Assembly (NCBI GenBank): GCA_020631735.1
Contig: CM036201.1
Coordinates: forward strand, 70,883,394-70,947,393
DNA length: 64,000 nucleotides
Source of the DNA: Saccharum officinarum
Lineage: Eukaryota > Streptophyta > Magnoliopsida > Poales > Poaceae
Direction of reading: 5' to 3'
The notes under the pieces were generated by a model. That model was not told the DNA's origin. It saw only the letters and a program-made list of their open reading frames with translations, and did not search any database. Of this stretch, positions 12,101-22,910 are shown piece by piece (the stretch's first letter is position 1; each line of letters begins with the position of its first letter). The translations under genes were made by a program, and so were the position numbers.

Positions 12101-12817
12101 CTCAGAGTGGAAGCGGAATTCGCCGGAGATGAGAAACGGGGCCGGAAAAGCTCGCCGAACCTTCGTCAGAAGTTCATCGGAATGCAACCTGTACACGACG
12201 AACTTCGGCGAGGGAGGGAGAGAGCTACGAGTGGCGGCTCGTGATGGGGTTTTTAGATCTGCGATCAGCGCGTCGAGGAGAACACCGGCATGTATATAGG
12301 TATAGGGTTTGGAAATTTTTCGGAATTTCTTAATTTCGGGATTATTTTAATTCCGCGAATAAAATAATTCTATAAAATTTAAAATTATCTTTTTGGCCGT
12401 GAAAAATAGCCCGAAGCTCAGAAAAATCATGGGAAAAATCCTGGAGACTCTTGGAGAGATAAGGAACTCAACTAAATGAGTTTGAGCTCATGAAAAGATT
12501 AATGAAAAGATCAATAGAAAAGATTAAGCATCACAAAATTGAAATTTTAAATCCAGAAAATGCCAAAAAGTTTTCCGATGAGAAGTAAACGTCATCATAT
12601 GGTATTTTGAAATAATAGCACTCACCAACACCAAAGACAAGCATCACACAAACACCACATTATCAAATTAATATGAAAAAGTTTAAAACCACAATTTTCT
12701 ATATTTAAATTAGCAGCAACTTAACTTATCTAATAAATTTTTTCAAATATTGAAATTATTTATTTTATTTAGTGTTTTCTAAGAACAACCCAAAATTGAA
12801 AATTTTGGGGTGTGACA
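9112..12817 (-). mobile_element. LTR-D, 5' portion (right part of the split Gypsy-type LTR)
   Basis: On the minus strand the LTR starts at 12817 (TGTCACACCCCAAAATTTT) and runs left to the element A insertion. The conserved LTR module lies at about 9233-9640, with the palindrome CTCTGCGCAGAG at 9273-9284. The GC-rich promoter/leader block is at about 11590-12290. A long AT-rich stretch (about 9990-11560) contains degenerate repeats ('aagttaaact' and related words) and makes this LTR about 1.3 kb longer than those of elements A and B. It starts with the duplicated GAACC. It is old, with no coding content; frames in the GC-rich block are not genes. Confidence 0.8.
12291..12299 (-). promoter_or_regulatory. 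Probable TATA box of LTR-D
   Basis: On the minus strand the sequence reads CTATATACA at the upstream edge of the GC-rich block, the same placing as the TATA box in the LTRs of element A. Confidence 0.5.
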
Positions 12818-13219
12818 CATTCTACGCTATCTGCCTTAACAATGCCTTTTGCTGTGGTGTTTAAATCATAGCATAGTTATTATGATATTTGAATAATTCA
12901 TCAACTTTTCTAGATATTACAAAGATAGGCAGGTCCGTAACTTGTATGAGTTTCATTAAGATGGAAATATTTTAGCACAATTTTGCCACCAGTAACCTAA
13001 TTTCTTCACACAATATGCTTAAAGCGTATTTAATTTACGAATATATGTGAAACAATCATACTTGTGAAAAAAATATAGAGAAAGAGAGATCAAAACAAAT
13101 AATACAACTAGGCAGTGATACTATTACTCTCGATGGCTATATTATCACTCCGTGCTCAGAGGAACACAGGCGGCAGTGCTAGTTGCTTTTTTGAAGAAAC
13201 TGACTATCTATAATGGAAA
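12818..13219. other. Unrecognised flanking sequence
   Basis: AT-rich stretch next to the start of LTR-D. I see no coding region, no terminal repeats and no match elsewhere in the window. It may be older host or transposon sequence. Confidence 0.4.
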
Positions 13220-13751
13220 AGGAAATTTAATAATCCATCAACATGTTCATGCACAGTGTTTATCGATTTTGCGCTTCTTGCAAGAAGCATACACAAATCC
13301 AGACATCTTTATTTCTTCCCCTATTGTGCTGAGTATTGATGTTCACCATACCTACTCTGTTTCGATACCAGGTCTATTAAAAAGTATAGTCTGGCAACTA
13401 AATATGGAACATGTGCATTTTCTAGTCAAACACGTTCAAAAAAGCATATCAACACTACTAATAAAACATATGTATGTGCAATCATTTAAATTTATAAAAG
13501 TGAAAGATTAGCGCTGGACAGGATCAGCAATTCATGTATAATTCTTGGTTTCATGGAGGGGTTCCAAACCATAATTATATTGATGTGAAAAGGAAGCACT
13601 TATATCCTAGGTTTTACGGTAGAGTCACAGATATATGAAACTAGTTCAATTCCCTGTGCGTTGCATATCATATATGTTTTTCAATAGAGTCTGGACGATT
13701 CGTTTTGATCCAGCAGCTCGAGTCTGTCTACCTGTCTGGGCGCCTGGTAAT
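13220..13751. repeat. Sequence X, copy 1 (diverged dispersed repeat)
   Basis: About 0.5 kb that matches 61590-62013 with substitutions and small gaps. Shared landmarks are 'aagcatatcaacacta' (13443 here, 61809 there), an 'agaagca..catac.caaatc' block (near 13282 and 61653) and 'attgatgt..aaagga' (near 13579 and 61937). Both copies end at the edge of a Gypsy-type LTR. I do not recognise it; the 119-codon open frame inside it (13152-13511) has no familiar features. Confidence 0.55.
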
Positions 13752-14262
13752 TGTCACATCCGGTTGTAAAAACAAAACCACTCTTGCCATATGTGTGCCC
13801 AAAAAGTCCACACATACAACAACAGATTGAATGGTATTAGAAACAATGTTATTAAATAACGTATACATAGCTATATTAACACTTACATCAGAGCATCGTG
13901 GAACAGTAACTAATCTTCAAGCTCCATTCTTCGTAGGGACGGCTGACTGGGGTAACGTATGTCTAGTACTCCTATTAGTATTTGGGGAACCTCTATGTCT
14001 CCATCAATCTTCTGAGCAACTTTTGCCAAAGGCTGGGGTATAGGGGGAACAACAAGGGTGAGCACATGTCGTACTCAGCAAATATAATATGGGCGAATGA
14101 AGGCTCAAAAGGCCAGATGTTGTTGAACTGCATTATGCATTTTTAGCGGACCAAGTTTTAACATTTAATGCCTGAGTTGCTAAGTTATGCTTAAGCTCCA
14201 ATTCCCACATAATCAAAAGTAATGGCAATAGTACAATAATGAATAAACATGAGCATTGAACT
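13752..14262 (-). mobile_element. LTR-E: 3' end fragment of a minus-strand Gypsy-type LTR
   Basis: On the minus strand it ends in GGATGTGACA (the plus strand begins TGTCACATCCGG at 13752), the same 3' terminus type as elements A and B. Further in, it carries the 'ttgagccttcat ... gctgagtacgacatgtgctcac' stretch that characterises the 3' third of these LTRs. Homology stops near 14262, where CACTA coding sequence begins. This junction coincides with neither an LTR end nor a CACTA end, so the LTR is truncated. Confidence 0.7.
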
Positions 14263-14540
14263 TGACCAAATCTGCCACCTGTCGCTGATCGTGCTCCCCC
14301 TGGGCCTCCAGAGCTTGTATCCTCTGACGCTCGGCCTCCCACTCGGCCCGCTCAGCCTCCCGCTCGACCCACATAGCCTCCTGCTGGGCCCGAAGTTGCT
14401 GCAGCTCGGCCTGCAACATTTGACCCTAAAGTTTCAATAATACAGAGCTAAGGAACGTAAAAGTCAAAGAACGGCGAATGAAACTCGAATACTTACCTGG
14501 AGTGTCGCCACCGCTGTTGGCCGTTGGCTTATGGAAACGT
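14263..14540 (-). pseudogene. C-terminal coiled-coil exons of the CACTA protein
   Basis: Minus strand. From the Copia junction a short exon stretch reads ISQRPTAVATLQ and ends at a GTAAG splice donor near 14496. After a short intron with an acceptor near 14432, the next exon begins GQMLQAELQQLRAQQEAMW and continues with repeated EREAERAEWEAER heptads: a charged coiled coil as found at the C-terminus of CACTA-encoded Transposase_24-type proteins. Coding is lost at about 14262, where LTR sequence begins. The first stretch continues in phase from the SSV at 42721, which is why I treat the pieces as one gene split by the Copia element. Confidence 0.65.
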
Positions 14541-16639
14541 TGTAAGGTCCTAGATGGCTAGAGGGGGGTGAATAGCCTATAAAAAATCCTACATAAGTCA
14601 CTAAGTAAACTTGTTAGAATAACCAACGGCGTAAAGCGAGTTTTGCTTAGCCTACGGTTGTGATGCATGCCTCCTATCCACAAGTCTAGTAGATTATGAT
14701 CTCTAGTTCACACAAGGGCTATGTCACTAAACTTACACTAGTGAGCAAGCTAACAACTACTAGCAAAGGCTACCACTAGAGCTACACAAGATAATCTAGT
14801 AAATATAAATCAAGAGAGAGGATTGTGAATCTTGTACCGACGTTAGAGTGAAGATGTTGCCAATCACCAAGATGATATACAATCAATCAATATTGACAAT
14901 AACATAATACGAAGACCAATCACCAGGAGACAAGAGACACAATATTTTTGTTCACCCGGTGTTCATTTGTGCACCGACAAGCTACGTCACCAGTTGTGTT
15001 GACCAACACTTAAATGGTTTCTCGGTGTGACCCTCAAGTCACTTGCCCCTCAAGGCACCGCAAGACACCACTCTCAAGTGAGGTAACTCAATGACACGCG
15101 CAATGTAATAGAGTTGCTTTTGGCACTCCGCCGAGGAAAGCACAAGAACCTCTTACAATCAACCAGAGGTGGCCAAGAACAATCTCCTTCTCTTGCCAAC
15201 GCCTTCAACAATCTCCAAGCCGGCTAGGAGCGGTACTCTCCAAGAGTAACAAGAAATCCACTAGCTAAACCACCCACAAGTGCCACTAGATGCCCTTAAG
15301 CTATGCAATGCACTTTAGGATCACTCAATCTCACTTTTGATTTGCAATCAAGCAAGAGAGATAAGTGGGAGGGAGAAGCTCTAGCTCAAAGGATGCACAA
15401 GAGTATTAGAAATATCAAGGGGCCTCCCTAAGGGCCGACCAACAAGTATTTATAAGCATCCCAAACAAATAGAGTCGTTGTACCCCTACACTGGGCGTTT
15501 TTCGGGACGACCGGATGTGCCGGTCGAAACTGACCGGACGCGCTGCACCGCGTCTGATCGCCCTGCGCCGTCCACGTGTTCTCCCGAATTCAACTGTGAC
15601 CGCTCGATCCTCCAACGGTCACTGCACGCCAACGGTCAAACGCAATCGACCAGACGCGCCGCTCAAACGACCGGACGCGCCGATCGCACAGCATCGCGCG
15701 CCCGCGAAGCATCGACCGGACGCGCTCCAAGCAACGACCGGACGCGACAGTGCTAGTGTCCGGTTGGAGTCCAATAAGCTCCCTCAATGACCGGACGCGT
15801 CCAATCACGTGTGACCGGACGCGTTGTGCGTCTGATCAGCTTTACGCCACGCGCTACACTTCTGGGTGCCCGACCGGTCGCGCTGGTCTCGCGACTGACT
15901 GAATGCGCCGGTGCGAAACCTCCGTTCGCCTTCGTTTCTTCTCCGACTTCCGGCGTAGTGGAAAATAGGCATTTTAACTCCTCGAAACCGTGACCAAACC
16001 CTCTCTACCGCTCAAACTTCATCGCCTTCGTAAATGTGCCAACACCAACAAGTGATCATCACCTTGTGTACGTGTGTTAGCATTTTCATAATCATTTTTG
16101 AAGGTTTTCTAGTTAGCTCACTGGGCCCTACATGCAATGCACTTCATGAATTCACCTAGTGGCACCCGTGCGTCGAATAACCGATAAGACTTCCCCTCTT
16201 AATAGTTCAGCTATCGATCCTAAACCACTCACACCCTCTATGGTGTCTTGAGTGCAAAACAAAATGGCCTTATGGTTATACCTTTGCCTTGAGCCCATTT
16301 TGTTTTTCCAAAAGATATGATCCACTTCATATCATCACATGACCGTATCGATCCATTGACCTTGACTTCACTTGCTCTTCACCGTTGCATCGGTCCGTCG
16401 GCGCCAAGTCTTGCTCAAGCTTCACCATCGCATGGTCCTTCGCTTCGAAGCCTCGACTTGCCCTTCACCTTCACAACTGGTCCATCGAGCCAAGCATCAT
16501 CTCGGTCTTCATCATCTTGGTCACATGAGTTAATGTCATGTCTCATATTCAATGACCACCTTTATCTAAATGATCCACTTAGATACAAAGGTTAGTCCTA
16601 GGTTTCATCAATTAGCCAAAACCAAACTAGGGACTTTTA
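14541..16639 (-). repeat. Copia 3' LTR (2099 bp)
   Basis: Pairs with 40474-42720. On the minus strand it starts TAAAAGTCCC (TG changed to TA) and ends CCTTACA. The TATA-like GTATTTATA (plus strand 15446-15454) matches the 5' LTR. The motif-rich block with GACCGGACGCG units lies at about 15505-15900. It lacks about 150 bp present in the 5' LTR, mostly from that block. Confidence 0.9.
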
Positions 16640-17103
16640 ATCTCTCCCTTTTTGGTAATTGATGACAACCCTCACAAAGATGATTTTGATAATAAAAGTT
16701 TTGAACTTGTCATACTTGTCCAATCATTTTGCTCATAAGTAAAGTTTGGACAATTATCACAAGCTCGGTTTTGGTAGCATTAGCTCTCCCTACATATGTG
16801 CATAGAGTTTGGATTGAAAGCTTTGCACATATGCATGGATAGAAGTGTTGAGAGAGTAATTCTACCAAAATGATGCTAAGATGTAAGAAATGGACCTTTG
16901 AAGCGTGATACCAATCGGAGTTGCCTTTTACACCATCCTTAGCATCATGAAGTAACTAGACATCCATTAAAACTCAAGAACCCCGTGAGATCAACATTAT
17001 ATTTAAGGGTTCTTGGACCACTTGTAACGCTTTAGGCATGTATAGATACCATAAGTAAACTATTCCTATGCATGCTAGTAGATCATTTCATCATTCAAGT
17101 TCT
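16640..17103 (-). other. Copia 3' noncoding region with polypurine tracts (inner part)
   Basis: On the minus strand a purine run (AAAAAGGGAGA, plus-strand complement about 16643-16653) lies directly upstream of the 3' LTR, in the context GTCATCAATTACC common to grass Sireviruses. A second shorter copy (GTAGGGAGAGC) is near 16793-16803. No coding region. It is continuous with 28935-29574 across the Gypsy insertion; the bases GTTCT (17099-17103) are the target duplication. Confidence 0.75.
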
Positions 17104-19988
17104 TGTAACACCCAAAAATTCTAAACTTTAGGAATAATGAATTTCAGCTAAGTTAGATAACAATTAAGGGCAAATTAAAATTTAGAAAAGAATATTTGGT
17201 GATGCATTCATGCTGTTGCATTTATTTTATTTTGTGGTGTGGACTTTATTTTATTTTGATTTGGATTTAAAACTCTATTTGAAAAGGTTTTGGAAAATAA
17301 ACAAATGAAGAAAAGAAAGAAGAAAAAAATAAAAGCAACTTACCTTCTTACCTGTTGGCCCGGCGGCCCAGCTAGCCGAGCCCAAAGTTCTCTGCTCCAT
17401 CTCACGCCGTGACTGTGTGGGCCGGCCCAGCAGACGAGCAGCCCAGTCGGCCTGAGCCAGCCAGTACCGCAGCAGCAGCGTTTCCCTCCCTCCTTTTCCT
17501 TTCGCTGACAGGTGGAGTCAGCTTGTCAGCGTTTTCTTCCACCTCGTTTCGTAGCCGGAACGGACTCGTGAATGACCACCGCATTACCTCAACGGATTTT
17601 GTGGGATTTCCTAACCGATTACGAATCTTGGTTTCTATAAGAGCAATGCCGCGACCCCCTCACCCCCTTTTCTATCAAAAGACCGAATTTTAGCCGTGAA
17701 ATCGAGTTGGCGAGTTGGAAAACCTAGGCGGCTTCGGTTGATTATCGGCGGAGCTCGTGGGTGGATTTGAGGCCGTATTCTTCGCGTTGGTGAGTCCGCA
17801 CTCTTCTTCTCTACCTTCCCATGCTTTCCTTTTGGGTGGAGATGCTTCGAATCATGTTTTTGAAGTTCACAGACGGGTCGGCAATGGCGCCACCACCCTC
17901 CTCTCGTCGCGCGCCGTGTTCCATTCACCGTAGCTAGTTTCTACCGTATATATGGATTCGCATTGAGCTCCTCGTTCGATTGGAGTTGGTTGCGGGGAAA
18001 ATGGTGGCCGGAAACGGGAAAACCGTTTGATTCCGGCGAGCTCGGGTGGCCGGCCATGGAGGCCGCCGGCGGGAGACAGAGGTGATGGTCGCGTCTCTCT
18101 CTCTTTTCGCCGGATTGATGACAGCCGTCCATCTTTAGATCAACGGCCTAGAAAAGAAGATACCCCTTCGTCTTGACTTTTTACTAAAGAGACCCTGAAA
18201 TTCTTTAAGGTTTAACCCGCGGTCCTTAGCATAATATCCAAAATCCGTTTCTTTGTTTTGAAAGCGTAATTCTTCTCGGTAAATCAAAAATACGTTTTCG
18301 GATATTTACAGTTTTGCTACTAAGATTGTTTTGGTCATAAAATCTTCGTTTTAACTCCGATTTGATCCGTTCAAGTTGCGTTAGATTCGTATTTGCGAGC
18401 TCTACATGTTAGTATAGTTGTACAGTCAGTTTGGAAAATTTAATTTTCGAGTTTATATTTAAGTATTTATTTATCTATAGGAAATCTTAGAAAATTCATA
18501 ACTTTCACGTTTTAACTCCGAATTTGGTGATCTTTGCGTCTGTGTGATCGTAGAAACGTGTAGAAGAGTTTTATAAACTTTTATTACTGTTTTGCTACTG
18601 TTGGTGTACTGTTCTAATTGTATCTCTTTGTTTGCTTCGTGTTTGTTTGATTGGATGCATGTGTGTTGTTGATTGATGATCGAGTATAGAAGGTGAGCAG
18701 TATCTGGACGATTCGGAGTATTACTTTGAGCCAAGTCAGCAGTATCACTTGGAGAATTTTGATCAAGGCAAGTATAACACAGGACTATCCTTGTTACCTA
18801 TACATTGAATTGTCATACATATGCATGTGCTTACCTTGACAACCTTAGAGATTATAACTTAGTGATTGTTATCTTGATTCCTTGTCAACCTTGGGAATGC
18901 ATATGGGTAGCTACTGCTAGTGCTTAAACTAAGAACAATGATCTTGTAATTTGATTAATGGATTAAGCAATCAACTATTAAGATGATTTTATTACTGTTA
19001 AAAGGGGCTAGAGCATGTGTATTATTTTGATGCTCTGGTTTCTCTCCATAAGGACTTATCTGTAAGTGATAACCGGGATATACAGTACAGCTGTGAGGGC
19101 TATATGGCTCTGGCTTTAGTTGTTCAAGAGACCTTTTCTAGCTTGTTAGAGGTTACCTTAAATGGCGTAAGAAAGGCTTGCCACGTTGGGTGTAGTGCGA
19201 GCCCCTGACCTAGTGTGTATAGGCTGCGGTTGTTGTGCCACAGGGAAGGGGGTTCTACATCTGCCTGCCGAGTGAATCTAATGGCCCTAACTTGTTAGAC
19301 GAACTTTTGAGTGGCTTTATATGGTTCTCGGGTGTTTGGGCTTGATCTCCCCACTCATTTGGAAATCATGACTCACAGTGAAAGTGTACACCTCTGCGCA
19401 GAGTTAAAAACTGGTATACTAGCCGTGCTCACGGATATGAGCGGCCTTGGGGATTCTTATGGAATAGTTGATCATAACTGTTATATCATGCTTAATTATT
19501 GTTGATTATTATTTGCTCATGTTAATGCTATTCATTATCCTTATTACAATTGATCATTGGTTCTTTAATGGGAAGCGGTTTATCTTGATGCTACTCAATT
19601 GCTAATATATGATTAAAAGCTAAACGCAGTTAAACAATGTCTAGCTTTTTTGAGCCTCATGAACCCTGTGTTATATTTGTTGAATTCGACATGGACTCAC
19701 CCTTGCTATTTCCACCATAACAGATGAAGATATAGAGGAAGATTATCGGAATGAGTACTAGTCTTGGTGTCAACCAGTCAACCGTGTCCCTGTGTGGAGT
19801 TTCCGCTGAAGAATTACTATTAGTTATTATTACCTATCGTTCAAGACTATGTCTTAAATACTTATTCGTTATGTAATAAGCACTGTGATGATACTTTGTA
19901 ATTTGTCAACTTATGTGTGCGACTGTTTCCTGGGGCGCACATGAGTCTTTTATGCATCCTATTTTTGTCCTTAAAAATGGGTGTGACA
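17104..19988 (+). repeat. Element B 5' LTR (2885 bp)
   Basis: Starts TGTAACACCC and ends GGGTGTGACA. The GC-rich promoter/leader block is at about 17355-18130. The shared LTR module is at about 19034-19450 and contains the perfect palindrome CTCTGCGCAGAG (19392-19403), followed by the hairpin-capable CCGTGCTCACGG. A candidate splice donor AAG/GTGAGCAG is near 18690. Confidence 0.95.
17634..17641 (+). promoter_or_regulatory. Probable TATA box of element B 5' LTR
   Basis: TCTATAAG within the GC-rich block, identical in the 3' LTR (26578-26585). Its placing matches the TATATAAG of element A. Confidence 0.55.
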
Positions 19989-19991
19989 GAT

Positions 19992-20004
19992 TGGTATCAG
20001 AGCC
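19992..20004 (+). other. Primer-binding site of element B
   Basis: TGGTATCAGAGCC, three bases after the 5' LTR, complementary to initiator tRNA-Met. Confidence 0.92.
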
Positions 20005-20177
20005 GTGTTGACTGTAGGACGCGAGCCTAGTTAGAATGGTCGTTAATAGCATCCATACTTCACTTAATTCATGCTTCCTCTTTTCACCTTGTTAATTACT
20101 AAAGTTTTATGCTTCCTCTACTTTATTCTATTGCGAAAATACATTGATTCTATCTAATCTTTGTCTAAATCTTGTAG

Positions 20178-20882
20178 ATGTCTCCTTATCCCCGTCTGTC
20201 AGCTGCACAGTATGTTGCCCGTTTCAAACCTCAGGAGCCGTATGAAGATGGTGATCAAGAGCTATCTGATGCTGAATCAAGAGTTGGTGATACACCAATG
20301 GAGAATGTAGTTATGGGGTGGACTACGAAGCTTCATATCATGGTTCCTAAAGCTGATGCTTTCTTCCATGACATGTTGACAAGAACCTTGGACAACAACT
20401 ACTATGACTGGGAAGCTACGTTGGAGTATCACAGTGCAGAGTATAGTCATCCATGGATGGATTCCTATTGGGAAACGGAGTTATGGGTTAAGAAAAGGGA
20501 TCCTACCACTAAGGAGTCTAAGGTGGAGTCAAAGTTCATTACCAGAGTGAGCCGGGCAACCGTGGAGATAAGCATGGAGGATGTCGCTTTCAATGCATTT
20601 GTTTACTACCATGGTCTACGCTCGGACAAGACGTTAAAGGGTGCACTCCAGCATTTTCCTTGTTTCTTACATGACAAGGGTATTTGGACCATGCCGCTTG
20701 CAGATGATTCCTCCTTGACTTTACAAGCTACGGTGGGATTAGCTCGTGAATTGGCTCTCCATGAGGTGGATTTGAAGAATGAGTTGCTGAAGGAAAAAGA
20801 ACTTAAGGAGCAAGCTTATAAGGAGATTGACCAATTAAGGGCGGAGTTAGGTCATCCCAAGATTTATGAGAAGCTTAATTAG
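20178..20882 (+). CDS. Extra ORF of element B upstream of gag (234 aa, unknown function)
   Basis: An uninterrupted ATG-to-stop frame begins 190 bp after the 5' LTR, in the element's own orientation. I recognise no domain. The N-terminal 60 residues are acidic (EPYEDGDQELSDAESRVGD). The middle is rich in aromatic residues (DNNYYDWEATLEYHSAEYSH, then WMDSYWETELWVKKRD), which suggests a folded domain. The last 50 residues form a likely coiled coil of Leu/Glu/Lys heptads (LALHEVDLKNELLKEKELKE and on). There is no zinc knuckle, protease motif or signal peptide. Extra ORFs before gag are known in some plant Gypsy elements; from memory the rice elements RIRE3 and RIRE8 have one. Because it is open in an element with few mutations it may be expressed, possibly from a spliced or bicistronic RNA. 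Confidence 0.75.
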   Translation: MSPYPRLSAAQYVARFKPQEPYEDGDQELSDAESRVGDTPMENVVMGWTTKLHIMVPKADAFFHDMLTRTLDNNYYDWEATLEYHSAEYSHPWMDSYWETELWVKKRDPTTKESKVESKFITRVSRATVEISMEDVAFNAFVYYHGLRSDKTLKGALQHFPCFLHDKGIWTMPLADDSSLTLQATVGLARELALHEVDLKNELLKEKELKEQAYKEIDQLRAELGHPKIYEKLN

Positions 20883-21587
20883 GAAATAGGAAAAATCCCT
20901 ATGTAATAGGAACGAAAGTAGTTGCGAGTTAATTTTAAGTTTGGTTTGTTTTAAGAGTCAGTTTGTGGTGTAAACAATTGTGTGATTGATGGATTGTTAT
21001 TATGATAATGTGTGATTTGGATCTTTGTAATGTGTGCTGGAGTTTTGTAGACATGCCTACAAGTTCCATGGTTAAGAATATTAAGTTTGATCAAAATATA
21101 TTAGTTGAATATGAGGTTAACTTAGTTCTGTCCTTTGCTGATTTTTGGATCAGTCTGGGATGTTTTAGAAATAACTTAAAATCCGTTCATGAGAAATTTA
21201 AGAAATTTTACTGGGAACAATTAGACTTCTATATCTTTCCAACCTCAGAAGAATCACTTTAATATCTATTAAGAGCTAAGAGATATACCTGTTCCAAGTT
21301 GGAGTTACTGCACAGTCTGGAATTCTGAAACAGTTTCGGTTAAGTTCAGTTTTTGGCCAATTTATTGACAGAATCAGAAAAAGTTTTGTGAATAAAAGTT
21401 GTAGATAATTTTGTAAGCTTTCCAACCATGTAAAGATCATCTGAATTGGACGTCTGTAGCTCGAGATATGACAGTTTTACTGAGTTGCTAAAATTGGAGT
21501 TCGCCCAGAAAAATCAGATTTTGCTTATCTATTGAATACATCATCTCGGATTGTACTGAATTTTATCTTCTGTGTTTTTGGAAACAG
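20883..21587 (+). other. Element B spacer between the extra ORF and gag
   Basis: About 0.7 kb with no convincing coding region; an 86-codon frame at 21002-21262 has no familiar features. Its second half resembles part of the element A spacer (about 4860-5190), so it is kept between related elements and may act in RNA processing, packaging or translation of gag. That role is inference. Confidence 0.6.
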
Positions 21588-22910
21588 ATGTCAGGCAGAG
21601 GTCGTGGCAGAGGTCGTGGAGGTGCTAACCCACCCATTACTATGGAGGAACTCATGCAAACTCAGAACCAGATGATGCAGATGTTTATGCAGCACATGCA
21701 GAACAATCCCCCTGCAGGAGGACCACCGCCTGTGCAAGTGAGGGATAAGCGTGGGGAATTTTTGAAGGGACGCCCTCCAGTGTTTTCTCATGCTACTGAT
21801 CCTTTAGAGGCAGATGATTGGGTGAGGGCAGTGGATAAACAGCTAAATATAGCCCAATGCAATGATATGGAGAAGGTGTTATATGCATCTGGTCAGTTAC
21901 AGGGGACAGCTCAGACTTGGTGGGAGTCGTATCAAGCTGCACGCCCTGACAATGCTCCTCCTATCACTTGGAATGAGTTTGTTAGAGATTTTCGAGCTTG
22001 TCATATTCCTGAAGGTATAATTGAGCTGAAGCAGGAAGAATTCAGAAACCTTAGGATGGGACAGATGAGCGTTAGTGAATATCATGACAGGTTCACCCAG
22101 TTGGCTCGCTATGCTCCTAATGAAGTGAGAGAAGATGCAGACAGGCAGCGTCTTTTCTTGAAGGGAATTTATTATGATCTTCGCTTGCAGTTGAAGGGGA
22201 ACAACTATGCTAGTTTTCAAGAGCTGGTAAATAAAGCTATTGTGCTTGATAATGAGCGCAGAGAGATGGACAGGAAGAGGAAGATGAAGGTACAGAGCTC
22301 AGGAAGCAACAACCGTCAGCGCACTAATTCTCAGCATGGTTTCCATCAGAAGTTTCAGGGACCGGTTAGCCAGTGGAATCGTAATCCGAATCAGAGGTGG
22401 TCCCAGAATTGGCAAAGTAATCAGTCACAACAGCGTTCATCATATCCACAGCGTCAACAGTATCAGCAAACTGGGCAACAGACTCCTCGCACTGGAAATT
22501 CCAATGTTACCCCCATGAAGAATAGTGCTCCCAGCACGCCTACTAGATGCTTTGTCTGTGGTAAAGAGGGGCATATGTCTTACCATTGTCCTGAGAAGCA
22601 GAACCAGCAGACTCCTCAGAGCCAGAAGAGCAACCAGAGGCAATCTGGTACTGGAAGGGTGAATCACGTGTCTTCTGATACAGCTCATGATGCACCAGAA
22701 GTTATGATTGGTACGTTCAATGTACATTTCACTCCTGCAACTGTTCTTTTTGACTCTGGAGCATCTCATACATTCATATCCAACATTTTTGTTAAAATGC
22801 ATAGTATACCCATGCTAGCTATGAAAGAACCTCTCTTAGTAAATTCACCTAGAGGTACCATGCAAACCAGTAATCGTTGTCTTCCAATTAGTATGGTATT
22901 AAGGGGGTAG
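21588..22910 (+). pseudogene. Element B Gag plus protease (5' part of the gag-pol frame)
   Basis: The frame starts at an ATG followed by an RG-rich N-terminus (MSGRGRGRGRGG). A retrotransposon Gag domain follows (roughly residues 55-225, with WWESYQ and the EF..L+MG..SV.EY..RF.QLARYAP pattern), then a Gln/Asn/Ser-rich linker. The zinc knuckle CFVCGKEGHMSYHC starts at residue 321. The retropepsin active site DSGASHTFIS has its catalytic Asp at residue 389. The capsid-like Gag binds and packages RNA; the protease matures the polyprotein. The frame ends early at TAG 22908-22910, because a G run of five bases near 22901-22906 appears to have lost one G. The protein sense continues in another frame at once (see pol). 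It could be a real mutation or a homopolymer base-call error. Confidence 0.9.

Noticed and set aside
11583..12299. Several open frames on both strands
   Set aside because: This is the GC-rich promoter/leader block of LTR-D; the frames are compositional.
13152..13511. 119-codon plus-strand frame
   Set aside because: Its homologous sequence at 61590-61900 does not keep the frame, so it is unlikely to be coding.
1..14262. LTR-D and LTR-E as the two LTRs of one minus-strand element with 12818-13751 as its interior
   Set aside because: There is no primer-binding site next to 13751 and no polypurine tract next to 12818, and the interval contains sequence X, which also occurs elsewhere.
15478..15808. 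Arg/Thr-rich open frames on both strands (and the matching 41349-41859)
   Set aside because: They are produced by the ACCGGACGCG motif array in the Copia LTR.
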